A stretch of DNA of 64,000 nt, taken from contig OU612069.1 of assembly GCA_914767715.1 (NCBI GenBank), forward strand, positions 3,284,001-3,348,000, given 5' to 3'. Both the position numbers and the translations under genes were made by a program. This stretch comes from Membranipora membranacea. Its lineage: Eukaryota > Bryozoa > Gymnolaemata > Cheilostomatida > Membraniporidae. Position 1 is the stretch's first letter. Every line of letters starts with the position of its first letter. Positions 34,951 to 48,500 of the stretch are shown piece after piece. The notes beneath the pieces are model-generated. The model saw only the letters and a list, made by a program, of their open reading frames with translations, searched no databases and was not told the origin of the DNA.

Positions 34951-36110
34951 AGAGTTGCTTCCCTCAATCCACAGGTGGCAGCAACTCCAAATGTAAGAAC
35001 ATTTTTATCAAGTTTGATCAGGGCATGGAGGTTGGGATCCCACCCTCCTTGGTTTGATATACAAGCAACCCATGATGCAACAGTATATCCAAAAATACAA
35101 ATATCCTACTTAGAAAACAGATTGCGAGTAATGAATGAATTTGTATTTAGTTTTCTGTATTTAAATATCGGAAAATTGTGTGAGAAATTGAATTTTAAAA
35201 ACATGCCAAGGCAAAGTTTGACTCATGATAAAACTTAATATAATGATTAATTTTAATCCTTGACACGGTAATGGTAATACATGTACATGGAATTCTTACA
35301 TAGCTTGAAAACTGGCCTTAGAAAAATAAGATCACCGTAATCCGTATGTCAATATAATGATGCAGTGGAAAATAAAATCATCTTTGAGTAAAAACATATG
35401 CAAGCAAAAATCTAAAAACGACATCTCGTCAAATTCCTAACAACCGGTTTAGATTTGGAAAAAAAAAGATAGAATCATCGGAACATAGCACAAATCCAGA
35501 CACCATATGTATACATTAAATAGAACAAACTGACAATGCAGCAAAATAAGTGCACTGTTGTGAAGGCAAAGAAATGATAAAACAATTGGCCCTCAGTCGC
35601 AAAAATACCTCCTGATTAACCAATACGGAGCAGATAATTACCGGCTTTTAAAATTATGATTAAGGGCCATAATTCTGCATGCATCTTAGTAAAGCCAGCT
35701 CGACATAACATAGTATGTATATCAGATGATACAGAAAGCACAACCTTAGTACACCTGAAATTTAGTATAAATGTGTGAAGAATTGACCACATGTGTCATA
35801 TAAAGAGATAAAAAAAACATGTTACCTTGATAAAATAACAGGTTAACTTTTAAAGATACATAGAAAACCATGGACATAGATAGAGATATATATCTTTCTG
35901 CATTTAATAATTCTATGTATGTTTTCGATTCATATGTCAGTGAGAAGACTGTGAAATGTTAGGAGTAAGTCATCGATGAGCTATCGATGCTGAGACGGTA
36001 CATAGAGTCTGCTGGATGATAGCGATTCTACCTCGCCTACTCTCTCCGCATTTACAACCACGGGCGCTAAAAATAAGAGGAGAATGGACTATGAATTAAA
36101 GGAGCCGATC
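34951..36110. other. no gene recognised
   Basis: A 99-codon open frame (34939-35238) shows no recognised domain. Confidence 0.4.
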
Positions 36111-36111
36111 A

Positions 36112-36301
36112 TAGACTTAATAATAAACCTAGACATGACATAATATACAGCTGGAGTGAGGCACGTAACTGTGGGTGCTGTAACCACTTCAGATGGTGTA
36201 GAAGCAATGATCACCATCCATCAAATGTTGTTACGTCGCCCAAACTAAAATGCCTCAGTGCCTCAATGGTGTCCTGTCTAGGTTTATTATTAAGTCTATG
36301 G
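36112..36301. mobile_element. MITE with about 26-bp terminal inverted repeats
   Basis: CATAGACTTAATAATAAACC at 36112 is inverted at the right end (36301). The arms stay perfectly complementary for about 26 bases, and the inner part has a weaker match around GAGGCAC. Confidence 0.65.
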
Positions 36302-36463
36302 GTCCAAATGGGTGGCAAATCCTAAATTGAAACTCACGGGCTGGTAGACTGATTCAGTCAAACAATTTGAAGTTATCTATTCAGGTTTGGTGAGCAAACA
36401 ACTCAACACAACAACAAACCAAAACCCATCAGCCAATCAAAACCAAAACACAAGCACATAGGT

Positions 36464-36594
36464 CTATTCAGAAAGGCGCAATAGTGATACCTGAGTAGAT
36501 AACACCATAGAAGCAATATCCATCACAACCAATAATACAGACAAGGCCCCATTGTTGGCCTGAATCCCAGGATAGCGGGCTGGCTGCCTCTTGT
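36464..36594 (-). CDS. terminal exon of the receptor gene (frame uncertain)
   Basis: Two AG acceptors lie five bases apart. The first (exon from 36594) gives a C-terminus with a hydrophobic run ALSVLLVVMDIASMVL and a stop at 36464-36466. The second (exon from 36589) keeps phase in another frame that reads EAASPLSWDSGQQWGLVC and stops at 36471-36473. Transcript data would settle it. Confidence 0.45.
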
Positions 36595-39500
36595 CTGACC
36601 AGTAGGAACAGCAGTGATATGATCGGCAGACATTGATGGGACATTGCTGGGATAATTTACCAAATAATATCACTTACCTTGACTTGCTTGGATGGCCGCG
36701 ATTATATGTGGATTTATCTCATTCAGCGCTGAAGGATCAGCTTCAATCTTTGTTTCAGCTCGGCTGCTTATTTTACCGACTTCTCCCACGTTCAGTGTTA
36801 TGCCACCTCCTGACTGCAAACATAAATATTTCCAAATTGAAGCCTGCTAATGCAACCACATATAACTATCTCAACAAGTTAATATCTACACATCATATAC
36901 AAGATCTTCTCAAACAGAAATGAACTATTTTAATTGACCACATTATAGCTTTTTAAGATCATCATTATAACTTTTAGAAAAGTAATAATCATGAAATTAA
37001 TGATTTAATAACCAAGATTCATAACTTCTAGTCACTGCTAATAGCTATCTCAATAAGTTCATATCATACGCAAGTCCTTCTCTTCAATATTGAAAATTTC
37101 GACAGACTTAATAACCAAGATTCTTATCTTGTTAACATGCTACAATGTTTATAATTGTATTGAATAGAACCACATATTGTAGCTATATCTTGTTCATATT
37201 ATTTCTTAGCAAAAACCATAATCACTTTCTAAAAAGTCCCTATTGTGAAATTTGAGATTTAATAACCAAGATGCATAACATCTAATCCTCCTACAGTGTC
37301 AACGCGATCTTGGTTTAGGATAGCATTAACATCTTCTAACCAAACCAATTTCTTTAACACTGATGATCTTAAAGACAACCCAAAGACCAAGGTATGTTAT
37401 TAGTCAGGTAGTTACTTATGATAAAGTTTTGTCAGATTTGCAGAGCATTGAATTTATTTACCTTCCGAATCTGACAAAACTTCATCCTAAGTAGCTGCCT
37501 GACTATAAAATGCATTGGTATTTGGGTAGTATTTAAACCCAGCACACAAACTTACTGTTGGTTGTTGCGGAGGATATGAGTGGGGAGGATACTGAGGGTT
37601 GCAACTTCCCTGAGGTGGATGTTGATGTGGATATGGCGGGTACCAGCCGTAGTTACCAGGTGTGGGAGCAGTATGAGGGTAATAGGGCATGTTGCGATCA
37701 TGGTGTGGGTAGGTATATTGCGGACCTCCATACTGAGGAGGCGGTGTAGGCGGATGTTGAGTGAGAGGCTCGGGTTGACTGGGTATAGACTGGCTTTGAT
37801 GTGACTGGGGAGGTGCGCTATTAGGACCGTGTAAATTGACATCGTTGCGATGGACAGTTTGTTTTTTCGGTCTGGTGGAGTTGAAATTTGGTGGGGTTGA
37901 GTTGACAAGGGGTTGAGGAGCTTCCAAGACTCTGTCCAAACTCTCGAACCCATCCGGAGCTTCTTCGATATCCACCCTGGAATGTGACTGTAAATTAAAT
38001 GCTCTCTTTTCTTCTGCTATACTGTCATAGTTGTAGTCGGACAACTCCAGACTTCTGTCATTATCTTTTTCCTCATTATTAGTTACTACTGGCGTTGAAT
38101 AGAGATTATTAGCTGTTTGACAGTTCAGATTTTGCGGTGTCACCGATGGGTGGTCGACAGGGTGCGAGTTACCTACAGGTCCTTGTCTATGGTTGGAACT
38201 TAGGCTATACACATTAAGATTTTGTTCATCAGATAAGTCCTTTGTAGATTGGCCATTGATGTCTTCAGTGGCTGTGTTTCGGGAGAGGTCATTGCTTTTA
38301 AAAATATCCTGCTGCAACTCCAAAGGATTTGATAAAAGATATTTTGGTCTCTCATTATCCGCCTGCATCAGTACGTTGTTTCCAAGAGGCAAAATTGGAC
38401 GACTATCTCCATTTCCCAAAGCTGAGAGATTTTGGGGAGTTGGCTGTGGAGATTGTATGGCACTTTGCGAATGTTTGTGACTGGGTTCTTTATCTGCAGT
38501 ATTGTCTTCTTGGCTTTCACCACTGTCTGTAAAATCAGTTCTGGGGTAAATCTGTTCGCTTATAACTTGGGGACAGTTTTCATTGTCTGTTTCATGAGGA
38601 TAAATTGGAGTTATATCATTAGCAATTTCAAGGTCGGCAGGATCAAGGTCATGAGGGTCAAGGTCACCACTGACAACATTATTGAGGTTTTCCTGAGAAG
38701 GTATGGCCAGTAGAGCATCATCCCTCATAGCCGTTGTTCGTGAAGGAGGTCGGTTGTCGGTGGTTTGGGTTACTGCCCTTGTAGCGTGACTAGGATGTGT
38801 ACCAGAAGAGTTTGAGCGATTCCTGAGTTCCGAGTTGTTTACTGTAAAGAGGTCTACTGTACCATATCCTGAGTCTGCTATCCTGTGAAATGGAAGAAAA
38901 TATTTATTTGTTTACCGTAATCATTTGTCAATCTTAATTTCACCAGAAAGGAGAATCATCAAGATAGTCTATCAACACTCCGAAGCACACCAGTTCGTAT
39001 CTTCACCCTATTCTGTCACAAGGAAAAGGGAGCATTGTGCAGGTGCTGTGCCAATTTGTGGTTAGCTGTGTTATTCAATGTTATAACGGACTACGCACAT
39101 TGAAACATCAGTGAATTAGTCCTTACAATACAATAACCTAAGGTTGACAATGTGACATCACCTAAACTGCTTTGTTCCCTGACGTTGCAACGCCTCTGGT
39201 AGAACCACATATTTGATTATAATGGTGTCGTTAGGTAATCAATTGATACTATTACTTTCGGTTCAAGTTGTGGGGTTCACTCTAACGAAACATAATTTGC
39301 GTAATCCAAACCCTCATCATCATGAATTGTTCCCTTTTTCAATTCTAATGCTCTACTAGGCTTAAAGTGTCTAGGAAAGCAAAAAGCAATCACTGTTCAT
39401 ATCAAAGTTCTCTCATAGCATTGGACGGAAAAACTAATTAACTCACGTAAGTACTTTATGGTATGATATAATCGATTTCAAAGTGCTACAATCTAAGGGT

Positions 39501-42500
39501 AAACAAGGGTCTAGAGTATGTTATCTCCCCTGTTACATATTAACTTTAAAATATCTTTGCCTAGGCAACCTTTGACCAATACTGATTATGATCATTTCTG
39601 GTGTAAGTAAAGCAGTCTGGTAACAGGGCTAGGCTAACCAGGGCTAGGTTAACTGTAATACTGTTGGCAGATCATCATTTTAGTTTTATTCTGTAACAGG
39701 GGAGATAATATGCTCTAGACCCTTCTTGTCCCTGGGTTTTCGCACTTTGAACTCAGCTATATAATTCAAAAATGCCCTTATGTGATAAATTTAATTTTTG
39801 TGTTCATTGCTATGAGAATGCTTTGATATGAACAATGGTTGTTTTTTGCTTTCCTAGACACTTTAAGTACAAATTCTGACTAAAATAACGATTGCTTACC
39901 TGCCAAACATTGCTCCAGATCGCTGTTCCGTGACAGCTTTCTGTTTACTTCGCGTAGTTGAGGAGGAGGTGGAACTAGATGGGTGTTCGCCTCCTACAGC
40001 TGTCAAATAAATGTAACAATAGAATAGTCTACTACTACGAGAGCAATGAAGCCCATAAACGTGTGTTCTAGTTCAAAATGATAAATAGATAGAGAGTCAG
40101 TCACGGGTAGATAGTCTTGGTGTACTTTCAATTAGAAACAGCCGAAACACTAACTGATCGCTCACCCAGTAAGTAGGCGAGGCCTTCTAGGGTTTTGCTT
40201 TATAATAACTTACTCATTGATGAAACCATATACATTCTGAGTTGAAAACGAATCTTTCCCATTGAAAAACAAAGTGAGCGATAATTTTGAGCGATGATTT
40301 CCTTTAAAAAGCATCTGGCATTATAATTGAAAGACCCCCAAGGCAGTCACATAGTAGAAACATATAGTCAATACCCTACATAGAAAGGAGTAAAGTATTC
40401 GCAGAAGGCTTTTTCACACATCCTTGAAACTTATAGGTAGCTAACATTAAATCAAGCTCTTTCCTTTTGTCAAATCTTCGATGTTGGCTAGCTAAAATTG
40501 GTGTGTGGAAAATTGTTGAAAACTCAACTGAGCTGATGTGCTCTAACAGCCAAAACAAAAAGGCGATTTTGCTTCCTTCAAAAGGGGCTACACACGCAAG
40601 GACAAAGGACTCTTTAAAAATATTTCTACCTCCAATGCGTTCCCGCAGCGAAAATCAATCGCAAAATAGAAAACAGAATGAAAACAAACACACATACACC
40701 TATTTACAGCAAACAATAATAAAAATATGTGAAACAGATTTTAATCTCATACCTCCGAGGTGTCCTGAAGCGGTAGTAGAGGTTGGCATGGAAGAGTCTG
40801 GTTCAGTTTCCTCTGAAAATGGAGGTCAAAGTTGTACATTTTATCAACTGAAGACGACAATTTCAAAACACAGTTTCTTGTTTGCAATTCATTGTGTCAC
40901 TTTGCAACAACACCAACATACCAGTTTCCCTTCATATTTGGTCTCACAGTTAAAACCTTGGACCAGAGGGTTTCAAACTAAAATTGGCACACCGAAAACA
41001 TGGAGCCTGAGTAAGACTCGGTTCAGTCTCACTTACATTCAACAATGGGCATTTCTTAGATTCATCAAAAGAGAATCAAATCCTTCTTCCTGCTAAGGTT
41101 GATACTAGGAGCTCAAGGAATCTCAAATGAAATCAACTTCACAAACTTAATCAGGTCTACTAGTCAATTGGTCGAAGCGCTGTCAGTTGGGCCACTGATG
41201 GCCAGAGGAAGAGTTTGGGGGCTCGAAGAATCTCAGTTTTATTCTGAAGTATTCCCATACCTTTAGGTCTGGCAGTGTCGTCCCCGGAGGCTGTCTGGTT
41301 ATCCTCCCCGGAGGCTGTCTGGTTATCCTCCCCTCTGCAACCCTCTGGCGCAGTATCACAGCTCATGTTCGTATCCCTATTGTCTCCTGCGGTTAGATTT
41401 TCTCTGCTAACGCCAGCTATTGGGTGATCACACACCGGATTACCTTCAATACCAAAGAGTAAGACATGTAGTCCAATATGAATAACTTAAAATGTAACAT
41501 TGTAACACTCACCCGTACCTATAGTAGATCAAGTGGAGCACTAAAAACTTGGAATATTGTATAAGCCCAACCAAGTTCGGCGTTCCTCTTTCAGTGCGAG
41601 AGAAACAACCCAGTGCGAGTTATAACAGCTCACCGATGTGTCCTCATTGCTATTCCAATTAAGAAGTGAGAAAATTGCAATTAAAAAGACTTTGTTGACT
41701 TCTGACTTCTTCTACACACATGACAAAAATGCGAGAAATAACCAGACTCAGACTGAGGGGTAATATTCAGCAATTGGACCATCAGTCCTGAGTGATGTGA
41801 AACAACTGTACAGCGAATGTATCATAATGTAACTGATTGTTGGAAAGAACTTCCTGATTTGCAAGGCCATTAAAAAAATTATTCACACTGAATTGACCCA
41901 ATAGTACAAATATTTTGATGATGCAATTATTTTAGTGAGACAAAGAAGTAATATGATACAAGGAAAAGCGCTTATCTTCCATGCCTGATTGTTTGTACTA
42001 AGATGGATCATCAGAGATGAATCATTGTCATGTCATGATGATGTAATTCAAGAGGTACTGAAATAGTTTCCCAGTCGGCTTTTCATGGCAACTCAATCAG
42101 TTTTAACACATTGGAGTTGCCCTCCCATTCCTTTTATAATCTAGATCATTGCTGGGTTTATCTTTTGCAGTGGTGAACTTGTGTATGGCAATCAATTTCT
42201 AACATCTAGCTTTGGTAACTCTAACCTGCTCCGTATCAATGTTGATCAATCCTGTAGCTTGAATAGCTGAGTTAAGGTAAATTAAGACTCTGGTAAGATT
42301 ACAGGCAACAGCAACACGTTTCTACTTTGAGGGACAGGGACAATGATCTGCCAGACATTACTGTTAATCCCTTATGCTTAAAACATTGGGCCGATGTTCA
42401 TCACCTTTGCAGCCTTAACAGACTCTATACAAGCCTTCTTAAAATTCCGAAACGGCTGATGTTCCAAACTTGTCTGGAATGTCTTGGCACACATGAATGT

Positions 42501-45500
42501 CAGCCTAAGTATTAATTGGCTACCTGCCAGCACGTCATTGTGGCAATCATTATCATGACTGATGTGAACAGTTTATCGAACGTAAATAGTGAGGACGTTT
42601 ATCTGACCTTGAAGTTTTACAGCCGGGCTGTCTATATTTTTGCCGCAGGTGAACAGTCTAAATCTTTGCTTATGTATTTTTCTACTGCATACTTTCAACA
42701 TGTTTTGTTTTATCTTATTCCTTTTTTTATTTCAATTGCACCAATAGATTGTGCCAAATTTATCGCTAGCAGTAAACACTGCAATATTACCTCGCACATA
42801 AGTCACTATACTTCTGAATGAAAGTGACTCCCAAAAACATAGATGTTTTCGCTGCCTATATTCGAGACATTTTTGCAGCACAGGGTGACCAGTAAGTGTG
42901 TACAATGAATAAGTTTACTAGGATGTTTGTGCAAGGTAACACGTTAAATCTAGGTGACTCACGCTGATCACATTATATACTATTGAATGTGTATCTCTGA
43001 CCAATAGAGAGTGAACTTGTTCACTTAGCAAGAGTACCATCACAAGGACTAAATTTACTCTAATGATCAGAGGTACCCATGATAATAGTGTAGTGATGTT
43101 TGTGTGATGATGACTTTATAGGTAGTGAAAATAATTGTAATGTGACTCACTGTTTATGGAATCGTGTCTGTTAGCTGCTGTAGCAGTGGCTCCGCTCTCA
43201 TGAGCACTGGCTGTATTATCATCAATACTACAGTAAGTATCCTGTGGATCCTCAGTGGTGGGCGGGGAACAGATGGCATGTGGAGGGGGTGTGCCCTGTA
43301 CCCTCATATTCTCTAGCTGTATACCTGCGCTGTCCCCTACACTAGGTGACTGTGATTCGACTGATGACTGTCTAAAAGTCAACGCCACTGAAAAACAGAG
43401 AGTTAGTAATTTTCAGGTTAAATAATGATTATAGATAAGATTAAATCACATTTCTTTGTTACAGATTAATTAAAATTAAAAAATCAGATGCCTTATCACG
43501 CACATGGGCGGCAAAATATTTTTTGCCTTAGTGGTGAGGCCGCAATATCTGAGCCAGGTTGCTCTCTGTTTGCAGGCAGGTCCGAGCACACTTGGGGACC
43601 AACCAAACCCTAGTAGTCGATGGACTGCTGTGGGGTTAGAACCCACAACCTTCAACATTCGCACGCTCTGACCCACTGATCTACCTACTTGTCCTTAAAT
43701 GAGAAACGACTTTGTGGAGTCTCACAGTGTGGAGGGACGGTTGAGAGTGGAGATTACTCCAAGCATGAGAAATCTAAAGCTAATTACAGAATACATCAAC
43801 TCAACATGATGTCACTGAAAAAAATCCCTGGTTGGTAAAAGAAGGACGATTATGTTTACTTTAGGATATACTTCATGCATTTACAACACAACCCAAGCAA
43901 CTAAAACCTAGGTGTATCAAATATTTGATCAAGTTCAATGAAAACAAAATCCAACTCAGAGAATTCAGTGACATTGTTAAAAAGACATTGAAAAATCAAA
44001 TTTATCATACTTGTAGTTGAAGGTTTTTCACTTTAATCCACTTTTTACATTAAACTAGGTCAAGGTTAACTGCCTATGTATTTAGGGATCGTTTTAATTA
44101 TACTCATGATGGATCCTGATTGATATATTCTGTGATGATACATCTCATTTATGGCCTATATTCAACATTTAAATGAGTTATTGTCAAATTCTATTTCTTT
44201 ACATGAAAGAGGGTAAAAGTAGAATTAAGATAAACAGACCATATTTTAATTTACAGTGTAATTAAAATTGAATAAATGTTCAATGTGACGTCTTTGTTGC
44301 ATTCCTGCGGAACAGAACATGATAATAGTAAATAAGGTGCAAAGTTAAAATATTAAAGAGGCACTCTAATTCGGAGTCGTCTCGCTTCAACAGGGGCTGG
44401 CAAAGAGTAGAAAATACTACCCACTCTTGCACCTCTAACGGTTTCACTACTGCTGCAAGTCACAGAGAAAATTGTGTTTGTTGAATTCTGTATAGCTCAT
44501 AGATAGGCTATATACACGTGACTGTATTATCAGAATTGTCACCTGATTGACAAACTAGTTGCAGAAAAAAAAAGATTTTCAAATTTAGGGAATGAAATTA
44601 AATGAAATGAGTGATGACTTATATTAGTTAGTTAAACTAAAAATGTCACTGTTCGAATCAGTAAATTTCACTAAGTGATTCTCCTTTTTTTTTATAACAG
44701 ATATTTTGGCCATATGGTGAAATCCTGGGATGCGGTTTCATTCAGTAATGGAATCCGATGAACCACTCCAGATTGGAAACCACCATAACTCTACCCTCTC
44801 GTTACACTTAACCTATAAGCCTCAAATTCCTCAAAATGATTGTGAAGGAATCAGGTTTTTGGTATCATATTAGAGTTCTCATTCTAATTTATAAAAATGC
44901 TTTAAGGTTCATCAACAGCAAGTGGTTCAGATTCAACTGATTTTCACTCAAGGTTGAGATTGGAAGGTACTAAAATAGTCCAGTGGCAGACTATGCAAAA
45001 TGTTGCTAGAAAAGCAACTTCATTTACGATTTTGGGTGGATAGGGTTTGACAGTTGTTTCTGGCAACTTCGTGTAGGGTACAATATTACTATTGCTATTA
45101 GCATGAAAAACTCTACCACAAACACCTTTCAAACCTTAACCACCCATAACGTAAATGGAAGTGACAAGATAGGAGGGGGCTGCCACCAGACTAAAAAGGT
45201 TTATTTTGTATATACTATCATTTAAATAGTATCTTTTCAGTACCTATACATCTCAACTTTGAGTGAAAATGAGTTGAAACTGGGCCATATTTTGTTAATA
45301 AACCTTATAGCTGTTTTCTAAATTAGACTGAGAACTCCAGAATGATACCAAAAACCTGATTCCTTCACAATCGCTTTTAAGGCAAATGAAGAATTCTCAG
45401 TTATAATTTTTGGTAGGTAAACTTACAGTTTTGCACGTTTCCCGGAACGTTGATTTGAAAGATGTTAACAACAGGTTTCCTTTCCATCGACCAATTCCCA

Positions 45501-48500
45501 GAATCATTCCTTTCAGTGACGTCCTAAAAACAAACAAGTCACAGGTGAGCTGTTTGTATACTAGTATGCTTAGATTTCCCAGCTCCCTCCAGTAGACACA
45601 ATGTAAGCGATGGAATGGATCCAGTTTAATCCAATTGTCTGCATTCCAGTTGCTCCCTTCCACCGTTAACCCCGTCATGACCAGTGGAGGATAGCAACTC
45701 CGAATGCAGACAAATGGACCAAACTTTGGTCAATGAAAACCCTCTTGATCCTGATTCCTATTTTCTGGCGGTGACAGTTGGAAAATGTTGGTCATAATTT
45801 GCTACAGACACACAAAGTCCTTTAGTAAACAGGCATTATTCATACTTAATTATCGGATGCGATCAGGAACAACCTTTATGATGTGATGTGAAGAGTTGGC
45901 AGAGTAAAAGTATTTGGGATGTTACCAATTCTTGTAATCACTGAAGTGCAACAAAAAAGAGGAGTTTTGACAATTGCAAAATTCAGGAACTATCAGGATG
46001 ATTTGTATATAATCACAGAGTAAGGATATATGATGGATGATCACGCTGTAATTTCTAATGACCAGCATGGCGGCTCATTGACAACTTATGACTTAAACTT
46101 TGCCAAATCTAAGTTGCAGCCATATCCGGTAACACCAATACCCCTGAGAACAATCCACACAACAGGGCTTGTAGTCCTATAGTGCTGATAGTAACCAAAT
46201 ATATCATGCCACAGTGCTGTGAGTTACACCAAAAGCTCAGTATGATAAACCCTACATGATATTTCATTCAGCTCAAAGTTCTCAGCAGCCGATCAGGCAC
46301 GCGATGTGTTATTGACATTAAACATGACCTTCCCGGATACAGTGATTTGTTACTCCTCCGCAACTTTGTTGAAGATATTGAGACAGAGGCTTTCCTCCAT
46401 TGTGGCCATGATGACATCTTTGGTAGGCCAATCTTCAGCTTGTCATAAGAACATGTTAATTTGCTATAGCAATAGCAAGATTTCATCCCCCAACCATGAC
46501 ATGGAAGATGTAAGCACTGAGCGCCTCAAGCTGTGTTGGTGATGATAATCGCAGTAGCTCTCTTTCTGGTAGAGGTATATGACAACTATGTTGCATTATA
46601 CTACTTATACTCAGCCTACAGTTTGAGGACACAAATTGGGATCCAGTAGCCCTTATAATTACCCAATGCCAAACAATCCCAATTGGAGCCCTTGAAGTTT
46701 CTGACTTTGGTTAAGGAACCCCCTTAGCTGGTAGACGTACCAGCAGCAGCAATGTGCCTGATTTATTTTTTGGGGATTGGAAGATATAGAACGTTCAGAT
46801 TTGGAGAACATTGCTGAATGTAGGAGATATATAATCAGGAGTGGGCTGGAACAAAGTTTCCCCAGTGGGACTCAAACCCGCAACCCCCACTTCACCAATG
46901 GCCAGGCAGTGAATAGCGAGCCACCGAGCCATCCCCATAAAGGAATGGGTTGATGATGCTAATTGACAAGCCTGCTATTCACTACTGAGAGTCATGCACT
47001 CACATCCCACAAGCTTATCCCGTTCCACCATTGCAGCCCTTTTAAAACAGCGTGTTGGTCAAGGCTGTCATATCGTACATAGCCCTAGAACAAGTTTGAT
47101 CCAATTTGCCAGCAGTCCAGGCATTTTCATTCTACTGGTGAGCGGCAATGGGTCATGTTAGATTAATCACTTTCCAATTTCCCTGCGTTTACGGTTTGAG
47201 CTGCTGGCAAGACCGTAAACGCAGGCCAATTGGATCATGCTTGATCTAGCATGGCCCATTGCAGCTCTATGCAATGTTGTTCTGGAGATCGAAAAGCCTT
47301 CAGCATTGCTAATCACTTTGGGAACCTAGAGATTAACCTTAAAAAAGCTAGCTTCTGCAATGTTTTCACCGTTACTGTATATCTTCAACAACAACCCAGT
47401 AGATATCAATGTTGTTAGGCTGACAGAATTGAACCGACTTACTTGTCAATACATCAATGCTCTTTGGCTTCCAACCGAGCATGTTGTCTTGCAGGTCAGT
47501 TATGCGGGAAGTTAGGTGTTTGGGGTTTTGATCTCGAAGTTCATATTGATTGTAAAAAAAATGACCTTGAAAATTCTCTTCCTTTTAGCAGCACCATGCA
47601 TTTGGTTGAAGATATACAGTGTACATAGTATTAGGATCACATGAAAAGCGTTATGTTTACCTGCGATTCTGTAGTAAGACTATCCTGCTGATCTGCAAGT
47701 AAAGGCTCACTTAGTTCAGTTTTGCCTACGGACAAAGATAACAAACTATAACAGATAGGTAGGAATAAGACTATATACAACAAGCCAAACCAAAGCCTGA
47801 GAAAGCAGACTGTGGTACATGCACTGGAAGGCCTATCATGGCGCAAATTGCCTGCAAGGCTCAAGGTTCAGGCTAGTTTTTGACTTGCGGGCTCTTAAGT
47901 GGTATGGAACGTCCACTGTGCACTGCATTATGGCGCAATTTGACTGCAAGGCTTACAACTCAGGCTAGTGTATGACTCGTCAACTCAAGGGATATGGAAC
48001 GTTCGCTGAGAAAAAAGGGGCCTTCAGATATTAGATTTTGACCCTAGGGAATTTCAGTGTCTATTTCAGCCAGTAATTTCTATCCAGCTATTTGGAGCCA
48101 TGTGGTTGTGTCGTTATCATCTGTGTGCGATTTACACCACAGTACCCAGGTACTTAAAACAAGACACCACCAGATAATTTGTCTTAACATTAATGCTCAG
48201 CCCCTCAGGTAGTGTGAGACCTTTTTTCATGGTTGATTTCTACCATGGATGAGAGAAAACAGCCCAATAAAAATACAGCTCAATTATTTGAGTAATCACT
48301 ATCAATCAAAATAATAGCCATTTACTTTGAGTTGACCACAGAATTTTTTGAAAAACAACGTCTTATCTTCATACCATTGACATGCATCTGAATCATAATG
48401 CATCAATGCGGTTGAGCCAGTCTTGGCATGGTCTGTTGGGCGGTTGTATGTGCGCGACTCAAAAACTTGTAAACCGATTTCACAGAAATTCTACTAGAAG

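Noticed and set aside
36289-36294. Minus-strand AATAAA as polyadenylation signal of the receptor gene
   Set aside because: It lies inside the terminal repeat of a MITE, so it may be incidental; kept only as a possibility.
37487-37555. C-terminal continuation of the big open frame after 37556
   Set aside because: A strong donor (ACA|GTAAGT) and an in-phase downstream exon at 36678-36813 make this intronic read-through.
40467-41096. 209-codon plus-strand open frame
   Set aside because: It runs antisense across receptor exon 12 (40753-40812) and both flanking introns, has biased composition and no recognisable domain.
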